NCBI GenBank assembly: GCA_036365455.1 | Contig: JAWQUS010000016.1 | Span: forward strand, 18,375,001-18,439,000 | DNA length: 64,000 nt | Direction of reading: 5' to 3' | Source of the DNA: Macrosoma leucophasiata | Taxonomy: Eukaryota > Arthropoda > Insecta > Lepidoptera > Hedylidae | Shown: one piece after another, positions 51,301 to 60,265 of the stretch | Numbering within the stretch: the first letter of the stretch is position 1 | Layout of the letters: each line of letters starts with the position of its first letter | Notes under the pieces: model-generated | Database searches by the model: none | What the model was told of the DNA's origin: nothing | What the model saw: the letters and a program-made list of their open reading frames with translations, nothing else | Position numbers and translations under genes: made by a program

Positions 51301-54207
51301 AATCCTCGTTTTCCGATGCCAGCATTGGGCGTCTATATAAATCTAAACTGACGAATATCTAAAAACAAAGAATAACATTTTGAAGGAGTTTGTGAATCTA
51401 ATAGAAATTCAGCAAGTAAAAAAAGCTCTATAAGCGTAAAGAGAGATGAAGCATTGGATCTAAGATAGAAGAAATATTACGTGGATGTGATATATATCAT
51501 GGTGGTACATAAGTACCTTTTCACTGAGTAATCACAATTTACTTCACACAACACAGGACCTTAATTTATCAGCAGGCATAGTATAATTACAACCATTTTT
51601 TGAAACACTAGATTCGATTTATGATGTTTGTAATGTTAGTTACCTGATGAAGATTTTTGGCATAAGCATCAGGAGTATTCAACGGATTTGATGTTTCAAA
51701 TTCTTTTATTTCCTATAAAATAAGGTACACATTACTATGCAATTAAATATCCAACATCTATATACTTAAAAAAGTGAAAATCACCTCTCGAATGCTGTCC
51801 AGCTCAGCAGATATGACGGCGAGCCTTTCCGATGGGTATAACTTTTCACTTTTAGCTATTTCTTCGTCAATTCTTACTAAAGCTGCTAACACCGTTTCGT
51901 CTTTACCTACATCCTGCCACGACCCTGATGCCTGTGTCTGGTTAATGGGAGAAACGATAAAGTCCTTATTCGCGGTTTTCGCTAAATGAAAACTACCAGC
52001 TGGTAACGTAATTGGTTTACTAGCTTTTGATTTTAGCAGATGCCGATTCTGCAAGTCAAGAAATTTTGAGCTGAATAACAGGTAGATTCGTTTTAATTTA
52101 ATTACTTATATGTTTATTATTTATCAACTGAGAAAATATTGTAAAATAATAATATTTCATAATTTGATTAGAGTCTTTATAACGTATCCGGGGCTCCATT
52201 GGTTGATTCATAGCTAATTACAATGTATATGTGCCCTTTTTTGTGAATATTATATCGTAATAATGACAGAGAGACTTCTAATTTACTTTTTTCAATAGGA
52301 TTTACACTACTCTTTCAAGTTTCTATTGCTACAGGTCTCATTCACTTTTTTCTGAGACACTATCTACTGATAAGAAAATAAGGAGCCTACTAATATTCAA
52401 GAAATTATATAGATATCAAGTACTTCATACAACTTGAAAACACAAAATAGACTACTTTTTCTGGACAGCTGGTATCTTTATATGTAGAACACTATTCATA
52501 AATAAAGCACAAAACATCCGCAGCAAAAAATCAAAAAAAAATAATAAAACAAACACTGGGAACCGGTGTCACGCTAACTCTCTGCGAACCCGCCACACAA
52601 CCCATTCCATCACAACACCTTAAAAATCACACTGAGCATCGATAGAATCACCATCATTTATGTATATGCCTTACAATACCGAGGTAAATGTGCCAAGGCT
52701 GGCTGTAAATGTAGGATTAAAGGCACGTAGTTGAATCACAATAAGGGGTAAGCGCAGCACGGTACCACCTCTGTTAACGATCAATCACAGGGATGTGGGA
52801 ATATACAGTATGGTCTATAGGTGCAGTTGTTCGTTGAGTTATTGCAAACGCAAAATTCTTTCATCGTTAAACTAATAGTCACTTTTTATGACCGCTTGTA
52901 ACCAAAGAAAGCTTCCTGATTCTTAATGTATTTTAGGTTTTGAAAGAAACCACAATCGAGGCAGCAATTTGCTTTGCAAACATAAGTTTTTCGGTTCTTT
53001 AATTGTTGATATTGTATAATTTGGAGATCATAAAGCAAGATAAGCCTTATATTAGCAGACAAAAATACTACTGTACGGATTCGACCATAGTAAAAAAAGA
53101 TAAACAAGCGTAAAAAATATATATTTCTAATCTTAAGTGGAAAAATCTAAATGTGAAATGTATGTGACTGTGAATGGACGAAGTTACGGGAAAGGAACTA
53201 TGCATGTGACATTCGCGTAAATCGCTGACGTATCAAAATAACTCTGTCCGAGCGTAGCTCATACAACAACATAGGCGAATGAAGAGAGATAGTGCATCTC
53301 TATTGAGACTATTTATGCAGAGATGTCTTAAATGAGGAATATCTAGTCTCTTATTGCAGTGTTCACAAACCATCAATGTAAGTTGCAACCACTTTCATTT
53401 CTACGAAGTACTCGTATATTACAAAGTCGCTTCGTCTTTCAAGTAACGCGACGTATTTTAGTGTTCCTCATTAAACAGAGTAATTCAAAAGAAAGTACCT
53501 ATACCGTATAAAACCGTAACTAACAAAAAACCATTATTTTTTTTATTGGACGTGCGTAGGCGGGGTCTTTTTTAGGCTGTTGTGTAAATTTATTTAAGCT
53601 GGGAGCCCTTTGCTCTTGCCAATTGCCCGGTGAAATAGACTATTGCCATCCCGCCAAAATTTCATAAAAACCCTTTATTTGGTCTCTATTCCACACATAA
53701 TACTACGTATAGAATGGACACGTCGACGTCCCGCCCGATTTCCCCGCCTCACCCAACATCCTTCCCTCTTGTGGGAAACGTTTGGTGTTCTCGACATGCT
53801 ATGCACACAGTGCACGTGTAAATACACGTCACTGATTGATATATATGTAAATAGAGACCAAATTAAGCGATTGTATTGAATTTTGGCAAAGTGTACGCGG
53901 TGTGCCCATACTAAGAGTCTCTAAGCTAAGCTGCGGACGGACGAACAGACATACGTGCTTTTACGGCTTTGTAGTTGACACCTTGTAAACTACAAAGCCG
54001 TAAAAGCCAAATCGTATTAGGTAAGTACTTACAAGAGGAGGGCAGGCGCTTGGAATTTTATTTTGGGATGAGACTTCGTGTAATAATTGTACCTCTTCAG
54101 GGCATAGAGCAACACGGGCCACCGGCTGCGGCGGACCGGAGGGGAGTAACCATATGCAGGCTTTTCCCTCTGGTGAAGTACAAGCCCAAATTTGAATGGT
54201 CCTATGC
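33202..54207 (-). CDS. Helical protein, possible IKK-family C-terminal half (gene-level entry)
   Basis: Eight minus-strand exons (54033-54207, 51785-52048, 51644-51712, 47043-47169, 46177-46363, 44874-45047, 44603-44675, 33202-33366) join in phase at all seven junctions and encode about 412 residues ending in TGA. The order is a ubiquitin-like segment ([20 protein letters not shown]), a linker with [20 protein letters not shown], and long helices. This order and spacing resemble the ubiquitin-like plus scaffold/dimerisation region of I-kappa-B kinases such as IKK-beta or TBK1. That is a resemblance by eye, not a proven homology. No kinase motif was found to the right within 54.2-64 kb, so the 5' part is missing, far upstream or lost. 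An NDUFS1-like gene sits in the last intron on the same strand. Confidence 0.6.
33880..34148 (+). mobile_element. Helitron-type element, 3' end
   Basis: Ends CGCGGGCAACAACTAG before T, as other Helitron-type copies here, and contains CTCCAGAAAGCACGAACCGA. A related antisense fragment lies at 63476-63650 and other ends at 33571 and 60488. Confidence 0.5.
34245..34500 (+). repeat. Interspersed repeat, LINE 3'-end type
   Basis: Same family as 11660-11935 (GGAGGCCTGGAGCGTACTTC, ACGGCTTAACGTGCCCTCCG). It runs directly into a decayed antisense tRNA-headed SINE to about 34770. Confidence 0.6.
34884..37013 (-). CDS. NDUFS1: NADH-ubiquinone oxidoreductase 75 kDa subunit (NDUFS1), intronless
   Basis: A 709-residue single-exon ORF for the large iron-sulphur subunit of mitochondrial complex I, which carries electrons from NADH in the matrix arm. 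The N-terminus ([20 protein letters not shown]) is basic and amphipathic, like a mitochondrial presequence. Seen in order: 2Fe-2S ferredoxin domain with [20 protein letters not shown] and a fourth Cys in IACAMP; His/Cys cluster motif [18 protein letters not shown]; 4Fe-4S motif [10 protein letters not shown] with DLCPVGAL; then the molybdopterin-oxidoreductase-like domain. All cluster ligands are present. Length is close to the usual 720-730. The lack of introns in an intron-rich genome and several divergent stretches suggest a retrocopy still under selection. It lies in an intron of the minus-strand helical-protein gene. The start is the first ATG, 100 bp from a transposon end. Confidence 0.93.
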   Translation of the reverse strand: MFQLCGKILKYRHISQILQTRKQSTEINIFINGKAVSVPKYFTILQALRRERVTVPSFCYHERLSIAGNCRMCLVHVEGMWKPQIACAMPVAKDMKIRTNSRVTHMAQEGVLEFILADHPLDCPICDQGGECDLQDLTMRFGNDRTRFTEIHFTGKRAVEDKYLGPLIRTEMTRCIHCTRCIRFASQVCGMDVLGTTGRGSEMLVGTYVDKLFLSELSGNIIDLCPVGALTAIPYMFKARPWEVRRTNSIDVTDATGTNISLNHRFNRLLRVLPRENDEVNQEWMSDKGRWAIDSLDMQRLVTPMQREGGCLRPIEWHDALKLIANLIRRIDPRKVAAIAGPHTNVETLVVAKDLLNSLGCDNLFVERGLSYGASGIDIRAGYSINVNMKDIARADKILLVGTNPRFEAPILNAWIRQAYVNNDCDIYVIGPECDYNYHVNYIGHDIGAIGKASGFLKNARLPLIFVGIAQLNKNGGTVMGALTCLASQFKCDGEWGVLNVLTTEASFAGALEVGWKPGALPALRGISPQVLISLGADGIFYKWCPPADCTSIYIGFQGDRGAECASFVLPGSAYTEAGGIYMNMEGRTQYALPAISPPGKARHDWKIIRALAEYAGVCLFYSDQESLCCRMGQISPNLVNFGMYQPKIFTDLIYPLINKEKESDGCIKVEMKTLQEYYCSDVFTYNSPTMIKTQKAACDFAESCYAAI
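37115..39139 (+). mobile_element. IS630/Tc1-superfamily transposon, 2.0 kb, inactive
   Basis: Inverted termini CAGTGCCACCAACTTATCTC at the left and GAGATAAGTTGGTGGCACTG at the right, flanked by TA on both sides (37113-37114 and 39140-39141), the classic target duplication. Complete from end to end but coding parts are broken. Confidence 0.85.
37256..38907 (+). pseudogene. Broken IS630/Tc1-type transposase
   Basis: Fragments in order: [20 protein letters not shown] (N-terminal helix-turn-helix region), an intron-like gap, then [16 protein letters not shown]. The catalytic core has [15 protein letters not shown] (first Asp), [16 protein letters not shown], and [12 protein letters not shown] followed by a stop (last acid region). 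Frameshifts and stops near 37850, 38345 and 38567 kill it. Confidence 0.8.
39700..40200 (-). mobile_element. Jockey-type LINE 3' fragment
   Basis: Minus-strand frame with [20 protein letters not shown] then [20 protein letters not shown] and RRLKC, the usual end of a Jockey-clade reverse-transcriptase ORF. 5'-truncated. Confidence 0.75.
40640..41420 (+). pseudogene. Tc1-like transposase remnant
   Basis: [20 protein letters not shown] (first Asp), then in other frames [20 protein letters not shown] and [10 protein letters not shown], the last two catalytic regions, then LFQSMKNN. Several frameshifts and stops; no clear termini. Confidence 0.75.
42240..42535 (+). repeat. Copies of an approx. 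100-bp dispersed tandem repeat
   Basis: Units with GGTTTCTTGGGGTGCTGATT and ACGAAAATGGCAT. Related arrays, partly inverted, at 43815-44205 and 48780-49820. Confidence 0.65.
42759..42944 (-). other. GC-rich island with short minus-strand frame
   Basis: A 61-codon frame starting [20 protein letters not shown] ends at GCGTTAAGGTAAC, where the stop overlaps a donor-like GTAACT. Could be an untranslated/first exon, or part of a repeat. Unidentified. Confidence 0.25.
43027..43331 (-). repeat. tRNA-headed SINE, near full length
   Basis: Minus strand: head GCCTCGGTAGCCTAGTGGTA (A box) and GGGTTCGATTCCCGGGTAGG (B box), body with TTATCAGAGATAATGG, end CCTACCCCTTCGGGGATTA. Related copies at 13843, 34500-34770 and 54990-55130. 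Confidence 0.8.
43815..44205 (-). repeat. Dispersed 100-bp repeat, mostly inverted copies
   Basis: Complementary versions (AATCAGCACCCCAAGAAACC, GACACCCATATCATA) of the units at 42240 and 49102. They abut the right arm of the large foldback element. Confidence 0.6.
44603..44675 (-). CDS. Helical protein, penultimate exon
   Basis: Acceptor TTATTGGCAG, donor GTAAGT. Encodes [20 protein letters not shown] then SIHQ. Enters in phase 2, completing a Lys codon. Confidence 0.7.
44874..45047 (-). CDS. Helical protein exon
   Basis: GC-rich exon after TTAAATCAG. The frame gives [20 protein letters not shown] then [19 protein letters not shown]; Ala/Arg/Leu-rich helix. Donor GTGAGT. The longer ORF here is in another frame. 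Confidence 0.7.
45797..45847. repeat. Perfect hairpin, 23-bp arms
   Basis: TCTAATAATGTTCCATCATT CAT-type arm 45797-45819 and its exact complement 45825-45847 around a 5-nt loop. In an intron of the helical-protein gene. Confidence 0.85.
46177..46363 (-). CDS. Helical protein exon
   Basis: Encodes [20 protein letters not shown] then [20 protein letters not shown] and [10 protein letters not shown]. Acceptor TTTCACCAG, donor GTGAGT. The segment ending LLAWK resembles the KLLLAW region of IKK-beta scaffold helices. Confidence 0.7.
47043..47169 (-). CDS. Helical protein exon, coiled coil
   Basis: Encodes [20 protein letters not shown] then [20 protein letters not shown]: 42 codons with Leu/Gln/Arg heptads, a clear coiled coil. 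Acceptor AAACGCAG, donor GTATGA. Confidence 0.75.
48780..49820. repeat. Tandem then inverted array of a 99-100-bp repeat
   Basis: Direct units start at about 49102, 49202, 49301 and 49400 (each AAAATNTGATATGGGTATCA), then orientation flips at about 49530 and three complementary units follow to 49820. Older units lie at 48780-48990. Units contain CCAAGATGGCGGACAGAC. The 126-codon ORF across it is a result of the 99-bp period. Confidence 0.8.
50860..51010 (+). repeat. SINE-like retroposon fragment
   Basis: Copy containing GTGGCACTATCGTGATCCGG and GTAACGCATCTGCATTTTGA, followed at 51030-51060 by an antisense start piece (GAGCTCCGTCACTGGAGCTC). Confidence 0.65.
51644..51712 (-). CDS. Helical protein exon
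   Basis: A 23-codon phase 0/0 exon: [20 protein letters not shown] then LHQ. Acceptor TATTTTATAG, donor GTAACT. Confidence 0.65.
51785..52048 (-). CDS. Helical protein exon, end of ubiquitin-like segment and first helix
   Basis: 88 codons, phase 0/0. [34 protein letters not shown], then [20 protein letters not shown] and [15 protein letters not shown]. Acceptor TTGACTTGCAG, donor GTGATT. Confidence 0.75.
53650..53905. mobile_element. MITE, about 255 bp
   Basis: Inverted ends: CCGCCAAAATTTCAT...TTTGGTCTCTATT at the left and AATAGAGACCAAATTA...GAATTTTGGC at the right. Interior CCCGCCCGATTTCCCCGCCT matches, inverted, 30640-30665. Confidence 0.65.
54033..54207 (-). CDS. Helical protein exon, ubiquitin-like segment
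   Basis: Acceptor ATCTGAGCGACAG, donor GTAAGT. Encodes [20 protein letters not shown] then [21 protein letters not shown] second possible acceptor 6 bp further in is also in phase. A perfect 20-bp-arm hairpin lies just past the donor at 53957-54007. Confidence 0.6.
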
Positions 54208-55047
54208 CTGTCGCTCAGATATTTAAATGTGTGCGTGAAATTGTTTATGTATTTTGTTAAAGTCAAGGTGTGAGTTTCGTAGCAATAGACGATTTTTGTA
54301 GTGTGAGTGTGTGTCACACGTATTTCCCCCCGCAAAAAATGACAGACTGTTTTGTATCGGTAATATAGGCTATGGCTACTCCCCTCCCCTACTCTATTTT
54401 TTTTTATATAATGGAAGTGGCAAACAAGCATGCAGTTCACATTGATGTTAAGAGATGACTGCAGCTTATATACACCCACACAAAGGTCAAGGTCAAAATC
54501 ACAGGGCCGTACATTAACTACTATACCTACTATGATTCAGGGTATTCACTCGTACAATAGTAACTTTTTATATTTTATTAGTAGGTTTCAACAAAAAACA
54601 AATTCCATGTCAATATAGCTGTATAAGGACAGCATTTAATTAATTCATGATTTTTATTACCAAAAAGTATCGTTTAAATACCACATCCATCATTTCATTT
54701 TATTTACTTACCTACTCACAGGCTAAAAATGTATAACAATCATATATTTCAATATTATTCATTATAAAGGTGGTTACTTGTACTTGCATAATAATTGTAA
54801 TAGGGCACGCAACACGCAAACTTTGTGCTATTAGTCACGAATCAGCAATATAAAATAAAAATAAATGCGCAGCCCTACCTACCCGCTTTCCCGGTTTCAA
54901 TGTCGGTTTACAAAAAGACAGTTCTTTCAGTAGAGCCGAGTTTTGATTGATAGGTAACTTCAAGCCAGCAATAATGTAGGAAAAGACATGTATCAAGCAT
55001 GCAAATGCAAACACCCTCGATTCGCCCGTTACCTTTTGGCCCATGTT

Positions 55048-55105
55048 ACAGGGTGGCGAGCCCGTTTCCGCACGGTAATGTGCGGAAACGGGCTCGCCAC
55101 CCTGT
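55048..55105. repeat. Perfect hairpin, 26-bp arms
   Basis: Arms 55048-55073 and 55080-55105 are exact complements (GGGTGGCGAGCCCGTTTCCG in the left arm) around a 6-nt loop, inside a tRNA-headed SINE remnant at 54990-55130. Confidence 0.85.
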
Positions 55106-55269
55106 AACTCCGAGGTACTGGGAAAATTGAAAATGGAAAAGGTTAAAGCTGAGGTGGTTGTGATGGAGGTGGTCAAAAATGCACAACGTAATCAAAGATT
55201 ATACAAATACTACAACGTAATTATTCAAGTTTTCACTTCTGTCGGCTCTCCCGGAGTATAACAAAGAGA

Positions 55270-55500
55270 ATATTTGATATTTGACGACCCGGTTAGTCCA
55301 GCGGTGCGAAACCACCGTTTGATTCGAAGGGTCGCGGGTTCGATCCCCGCACCGGAACAAATATTTTTATGACCTACAGATATTTGTTTCGGGTCTGGGT
55401 GTTTGTGTATGAGTTGTATGTGTACAACGGCACCCACGACACAGGTTTATACCTACTGTGGGGCTGTGAGCGTAAGCGTATTTTTTTTTTTATAATAGTG
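55270..55500 (+). repeat. tRNA-derived SINE, second family
   Basis: Head with GTTAGTCCAGCGG (A box) and GGGTTCGATCCCCGC (B box), body with GTTTCGGGTCTGGGTGTTTG, end in a T/A tract near 55485. Head resembles an Arg- or Ser-type tRNA only loosely. Confidence 0.6.
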
Positions 55501-55818
55501 TAACTCGTGTTTTTTTTTAATAACATATAAGGTATGTAGGTTTTAATTGATAAAACAAACTTTTAAACTCTACTAGAACTCTATGATTGCAGAACCGACC
55601 GAATCACAAATTTCTGAATTCCTGGATCTTTCCATTCAACGAGCCTAAATGATAATGTAAATTCCGGCCCCGTAATTGCCGGCACAGAGGCATTGGCAGT
55701 TTGTAAGGTCAAGAGTGTTGGCACCGCATCTGGTTGACTGGTTGATAGAATAGAATATAATATAATAGAAGAATAGAATAGAAAATATTTTTATTTCCAA
55801 TAGATCTTTACACATATA

Positions 55819-57041
55819 AGGTTGGGGAAAAAGATTCTTCGCATTTTTTAAGATTATTCAAAACATTTTTTAATATAGTTTATTTAAATTTAACTAAACT
55901 ATGTATGTACCATTTTGTTCGATAACCTTTTGCCATCTTGTAGGTAGGGACATGATCCCATTGCTATAAAATTTTGGGACTTCTCATCAAAATACCGCGA
56001 CAAGTGGATTTGGCAGTCCTCTCCTGATGTTAACCTAACATTGCATAAAGAATTCTGAAGAGACCGAAACAGGTGGAAATCTGAAGGTGCAAGGTCAGGA
56101 CTATACTGCGGATGCATTAACACCTCCCAGCCAAACTCTCTTAATTTTTGCTGAGTGGCTATATATGTGCGAGGTCTAGCGTTATCATGATGAAACACCA
56201 CACCCCTTCTGTTGATCAATTCCGGCCGCTTTCCCCAACTTCTTGCTTTAATCTCATCAGTTGTTCGCAGTAGAGTTCAGAATCGATAGTCCTGCCTGGT
56301 GGTAATAGCTCATAATGAATAATGCCCTTCCAATCCCACCACACACACAACATCACCTTATTGCGAGTTAACCCGGGTTTCGCCACAGTCTGTGAAGCCT
56401 GACCGGCCTTTGACCACGACCTTTTTCGCACGTTCTTGTCGTACGTGATCCACTTTTCATCACCAATTATCAGCTTCTTCAAAAATGATTCGGTTTCATT
56501 ACGTCGTAATAAAGAATCACAAATGAGTACACGGTTCATTAGGTTTCTTTCAGTGAGCTCGTGAGGTACCCAAATATCGAGCTTTTTTTGTACCCAGCTT
56601 TTTTCAAATGCGCCAAAACTGTTTTGTGATCAATTCTCAGTTCTTCAGCTACGTCGTAACTACAGATATGTCGATTTTGCTCCACTTTTTCAAAAATGGC
56701 ATCCATTTTATCCGTAATAGGGGAGAGACCAGAGCGAGGTGCATCTTTGACATCAAAATTTCCGGATTGAAAACGCTTAAACCAAATTTGTGCTACTCTC
56801 ACAGACACTGCACTAGGTCCATAAACATCGCAAATTTTTTTCGCGCCTTGCGTTACATTTTTACCTCAGTACGAAAAACAAATGAAAATCACACATTTGC
56901 CTAATTTGAATTTGGAATTATGTTCTTTAAAATTTTAACTTTCAATGATACCAAAACCAGCCAGATACAAATACTACAGCCAAAGAGATTTTATTACAAG
57001 TTCATACATACTATAATGCGAAAAGACTTTTTCCCCAACCT
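55819..57041 (-). mobile_element. mariner transposon, 1.2 kb, inactive
   Basis: Termini AGGTTGGGGAAAAAG at the left and CTTTTTCCCCAACCT at the right, near TA. Complete in length; the transposase inside is frameshifted. Confidence 0.85.
55899..56870 (-). pseudogene. Broken mariner transposase (DD34D type)
   Basis: Minus-strand pieces in order: WFKRFQSGNFDVKDAPRSGL (DNA-binding part), a VPHELTE-like linker at about 56545-56570, IIGDEKWITYD (first Asp), VVFHHDNARP (second Asp), and YSPDLAPSDFHLF (third Asp). Three frames are needed, so at least two frameshifts. Confidence 0.9.
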
Positions 57042-58361
57042 ATTACTTTCAAAACGTCAAGAAATCATAAAATACCTAGAGTGAATAACCATTACATAAT
57101 AAAATAGAAGATGTTTGCAGGCTATATCTAATAATCACCTATTCATTAGTTACCGTCATGCGTCAATGCGAACTGTATGCTTGTTTGCTACTTTCATTTT
57201 ACAAAGGGGCAATTTTATCGTGTCATTTAATCAACTCGGACGGAATGAAAAAGTCACGGAAACAACTCTGTGCTGACCAGTGACTATACGGTGTCAGTGT
57301 TGCCAACTGCTAACTCTAGCCAGTAGCTAAATAACTTGCGAAATGTAGCTTGATATCCAGAATTTGCAAGCAAAAAAAGTAGCTAGAAGTAGCTGATTAC
57401 TATTAGCCAATTAGCTTGCCATATGAGCTAGCGGGGAAGGTAGAGGGCTAGAAACTGCGATGAATTCTGCGTCTAACCAATTGAATTCTGCTACTATTTC
57501 AAATGTATCACATGAGAAAACTTGTACCGTACCTAACAAACATTACAAAGTGTGTCACATCTGACTCACATTTTGTATGGAACGGTACAAAGTCACGATT
57601 CTCGCGACAAATTCTGCTTTGTTACTTCAAATGTACCACGTAATAACTAATAACCACGTAGCTTAAAACCATTACGCCATCTTGCCGGCCTCACTGACGG
57701 CTCGAGTCACAGTAGTTGAAGCGGGACAAAGAGGCTACTTTTACAAACTCATTCTGAATGCGTGTCCTACTCACCACTAGACTGTGCATAGGTATTTGTC
57801 GAACGCTTACAATAAGTAGTATAATAAATCTATGCCTATATTAGTTTAAGATGCCTACTTCAGCCGCAACTGATATGACAGACGCATGCGTCCGACAAAA
57901 TGTTTTGCCCTCAATGGGGAAACGTATTCAGTCATGCAACACTTAAAGAAAGGTTATTTATAGTGTCTGTTATTTCATTGACTTATATTAATAAAAAATA
58001 TATGTAATAAAACATTAGAAAAATAAAATTTGATAAAAAGTATTTCATGACAAACAATAGTAAAAAAGTTAGAAAGTGTAGTTTTAGATTTTTAATTTTC
58101 TTCCGTCCCACGAATCTCTTCAATAAATAGACGTGACGTAACCAATAAATATTCTGTGATACAGATAAATAATATCACCACTATAAAAAACGTAGTGTCA
58201 ACGTCAACGTTGACCTCCCCTCCCCAATCATCCGATTCCGAATCATCTTGTCATATCGTCTTCAACTTAATTTTTTGGGTTGCTAAATTGTTTTTATTTA
58301 TTTTTTAATTTCGTGTTAGATATTTATAAAGAATATAGAAAACTAAAAAACTTAGCGAGTG
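57042..58361. other. stc: Intergenic region and 5' UTR of the shuttle craft gene
   Basis: No coding exon seen. A non-coding first exon of the plus-strand gene probably ends at 58361 (GCGAGTG before GTAAGTGA), spliced to 58467 after TTTGTTACAG. The promoter should lie in the preceding few hundred bases; no core element is certain. Confidence 0.45.
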
Positions 58362-58466
58362 GTAAGTGACACCTATTATACTTAAAAACTGAAAGTGGCA
58401 CATGTCGGTAGGCTGCGTTTCAAAATCCTCAAAAATATATTGAAATGTGCTTAATATTTGTTACAG

Positions 58467-60265
58467 ATTGCGTTAAAGACTTGTACCGAAGCCCCAGGCT
58501 TCGGTCTGTGGTCACCACGCCACAAAAACATTCGGAAAACCCCAAATAATCATCAAAACAAAACAAGCAATACTACGGCTTTTTTAGGATTATATTTCAC
58601 AATATTATTTATCTCGTAGCAATATGTCCCAGTGGAATAACACTTTCTCTTATAATAACCAATTCCAGGGTGGTAGTTCCTGGAATGGTGACTTAAATAG
58701 ACAGTATTTGAACCAAGCTTTCTACTCAGGAGGGCAATACAATCCTAGTAATCAATATGTCAATTTCGAACAATTCCTATCTCGAATGCAGGGTGGGAAC
58801 GTTCCTTTACCTGCTGCAAACTTTCCTAATGTCCAATATCAAAACTACTCAAATAATCAGTTCAACTATCAACAGAATATACCGCCCCAAAATAACCAAG
58901 TGAATTATAGCTACACAGTAAATACGCCGAATGTTCCCAACAGAGTAGAATCATATCCAGTAAATATACAAAATCAATTTAACCAAGCTTCACAGAACAC
59001 TACATTTGATAATGAAGTTGTATCAAAGTCAAAACTAACAGCTACTGCCACTGAATTTGTTCCTAAAAATTCAGCATCCACACCTGCACCTAACTCTTTA
59101 GATATGCCTGAAGAAACCTCTTCCAGTTGCACTAGCTTAAATGAATCTTCAAATATTTCCAATAAAGCATCCAGCTCAGAGACAAATTGGCGAGACAGAC
59201 CTCATGGTTCCCAACAAAATCCAATCGGTGAATCTAGTAAATGGTTCAAGAAATTCCAATCACAAGACAAAGCAACTGGACGAAATGATCATGTTGCAAA
59301 TGGATATAGTTCTGAAAACAATAGTCAAAACTCAAAACCCAATAGTCATGAATCAAATGAATCCAGTGATACAGACAACTCCATTAGTAAAAACATCCCT
59401 ATTAGTATTAATAAAAAATCAAATGAAAGAACAAATGAATCAAATTGTCAAAAAATTGCACCTAGCACAAGCAATACTGAATTGAAAAATCACAAAAGAT
59501 CTAATAACCAGAAATCCAATAATCAAAAAACAGAATTTCGTAACCAAAGCTATGAATCAACCAGTCACAATCCAGATTCCAATGAATTCAATGGTCCGTC
59601 TAGTAGCAAAAGCTATGATTCTTATAATCGCAGAAACAATTCTAATGGCCGTCAGGAAACGAATAGCCGTAACCATGACAGAAATAATGAATCCAATGGT
59701 CGGTATGAATCAAGCAACAGTAATAACGAATCATACAATCGCACAGATAATCCACGGCATCAAGAATCATACAGTCGCAACCATATTTCAAATCGTAAAC
59801 ATGATAACCCTCAACAAGATTCCAATTACCGTAGACAAGATCGTAACCAAGAATCCAATCAACGGAATTATGATTCCAGCAACCATAGGTCTAATAGAAA
59901 CCAAGATTCAAGTTACTATCAAGATGCAAATGACCATTACTCAGACAATAACCGTTATTACGAATCCAACAAACATAACGATGGGGGCCAATCGAAATCG
60001 AATTACAAATCAAAGAGTAAAGAGTCTGATCGTATGTTTTACAATAGTGGAATGCCTAAAAGTACTCAAGATGTTAGGAATGTTAGAGGAGAAAGTTCTG
60101 GAAGACACTGGGCAGGCAGTCAAAGATTACGAGCTGGTGACCGGAATAGTATTGAAGATGAACAATATGCTAATTCTTACACACATCCCAGGGAAGGAAA
60201 ATCTCATAAAGAAAGCACATCTAGTCCAATGCGGAATAGGCACAAAAAAACAGATAATACCTATG
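58467..60265 (+). CDS. stc: shuttle craft exon with start codon
   Basis: Exon from after TTTGTTACAG to before GTAAGT; coding from ATG at 58624 (MSQWNNTFSYNNQFQGGSSW). Nearly all of the low-complexity N-terminal region is in this one exon, with repeated ES/NN/RN motifs. Ends phase 1. The other long plus-strand frame is a shadow. Confidence 0.9.

Noticed and set aside
51274..51333. Possible minus-strand exon ([16 protein letters not shown]) with GTAAGT donor
   Set aside because: Neither open frame is compatible with both the 51644-51712 exon and the 47043-47169 exon, which join correctly without it.
53975..54226. Plus-strand frame with [15 protein letters not shown], like a creatininase motif
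   Set aside because: It is antisense to the splice-flanked minus-strand exon at 54033-54207, which fits a phase-consistent gene; the motif is too short and lacks its neighbours.
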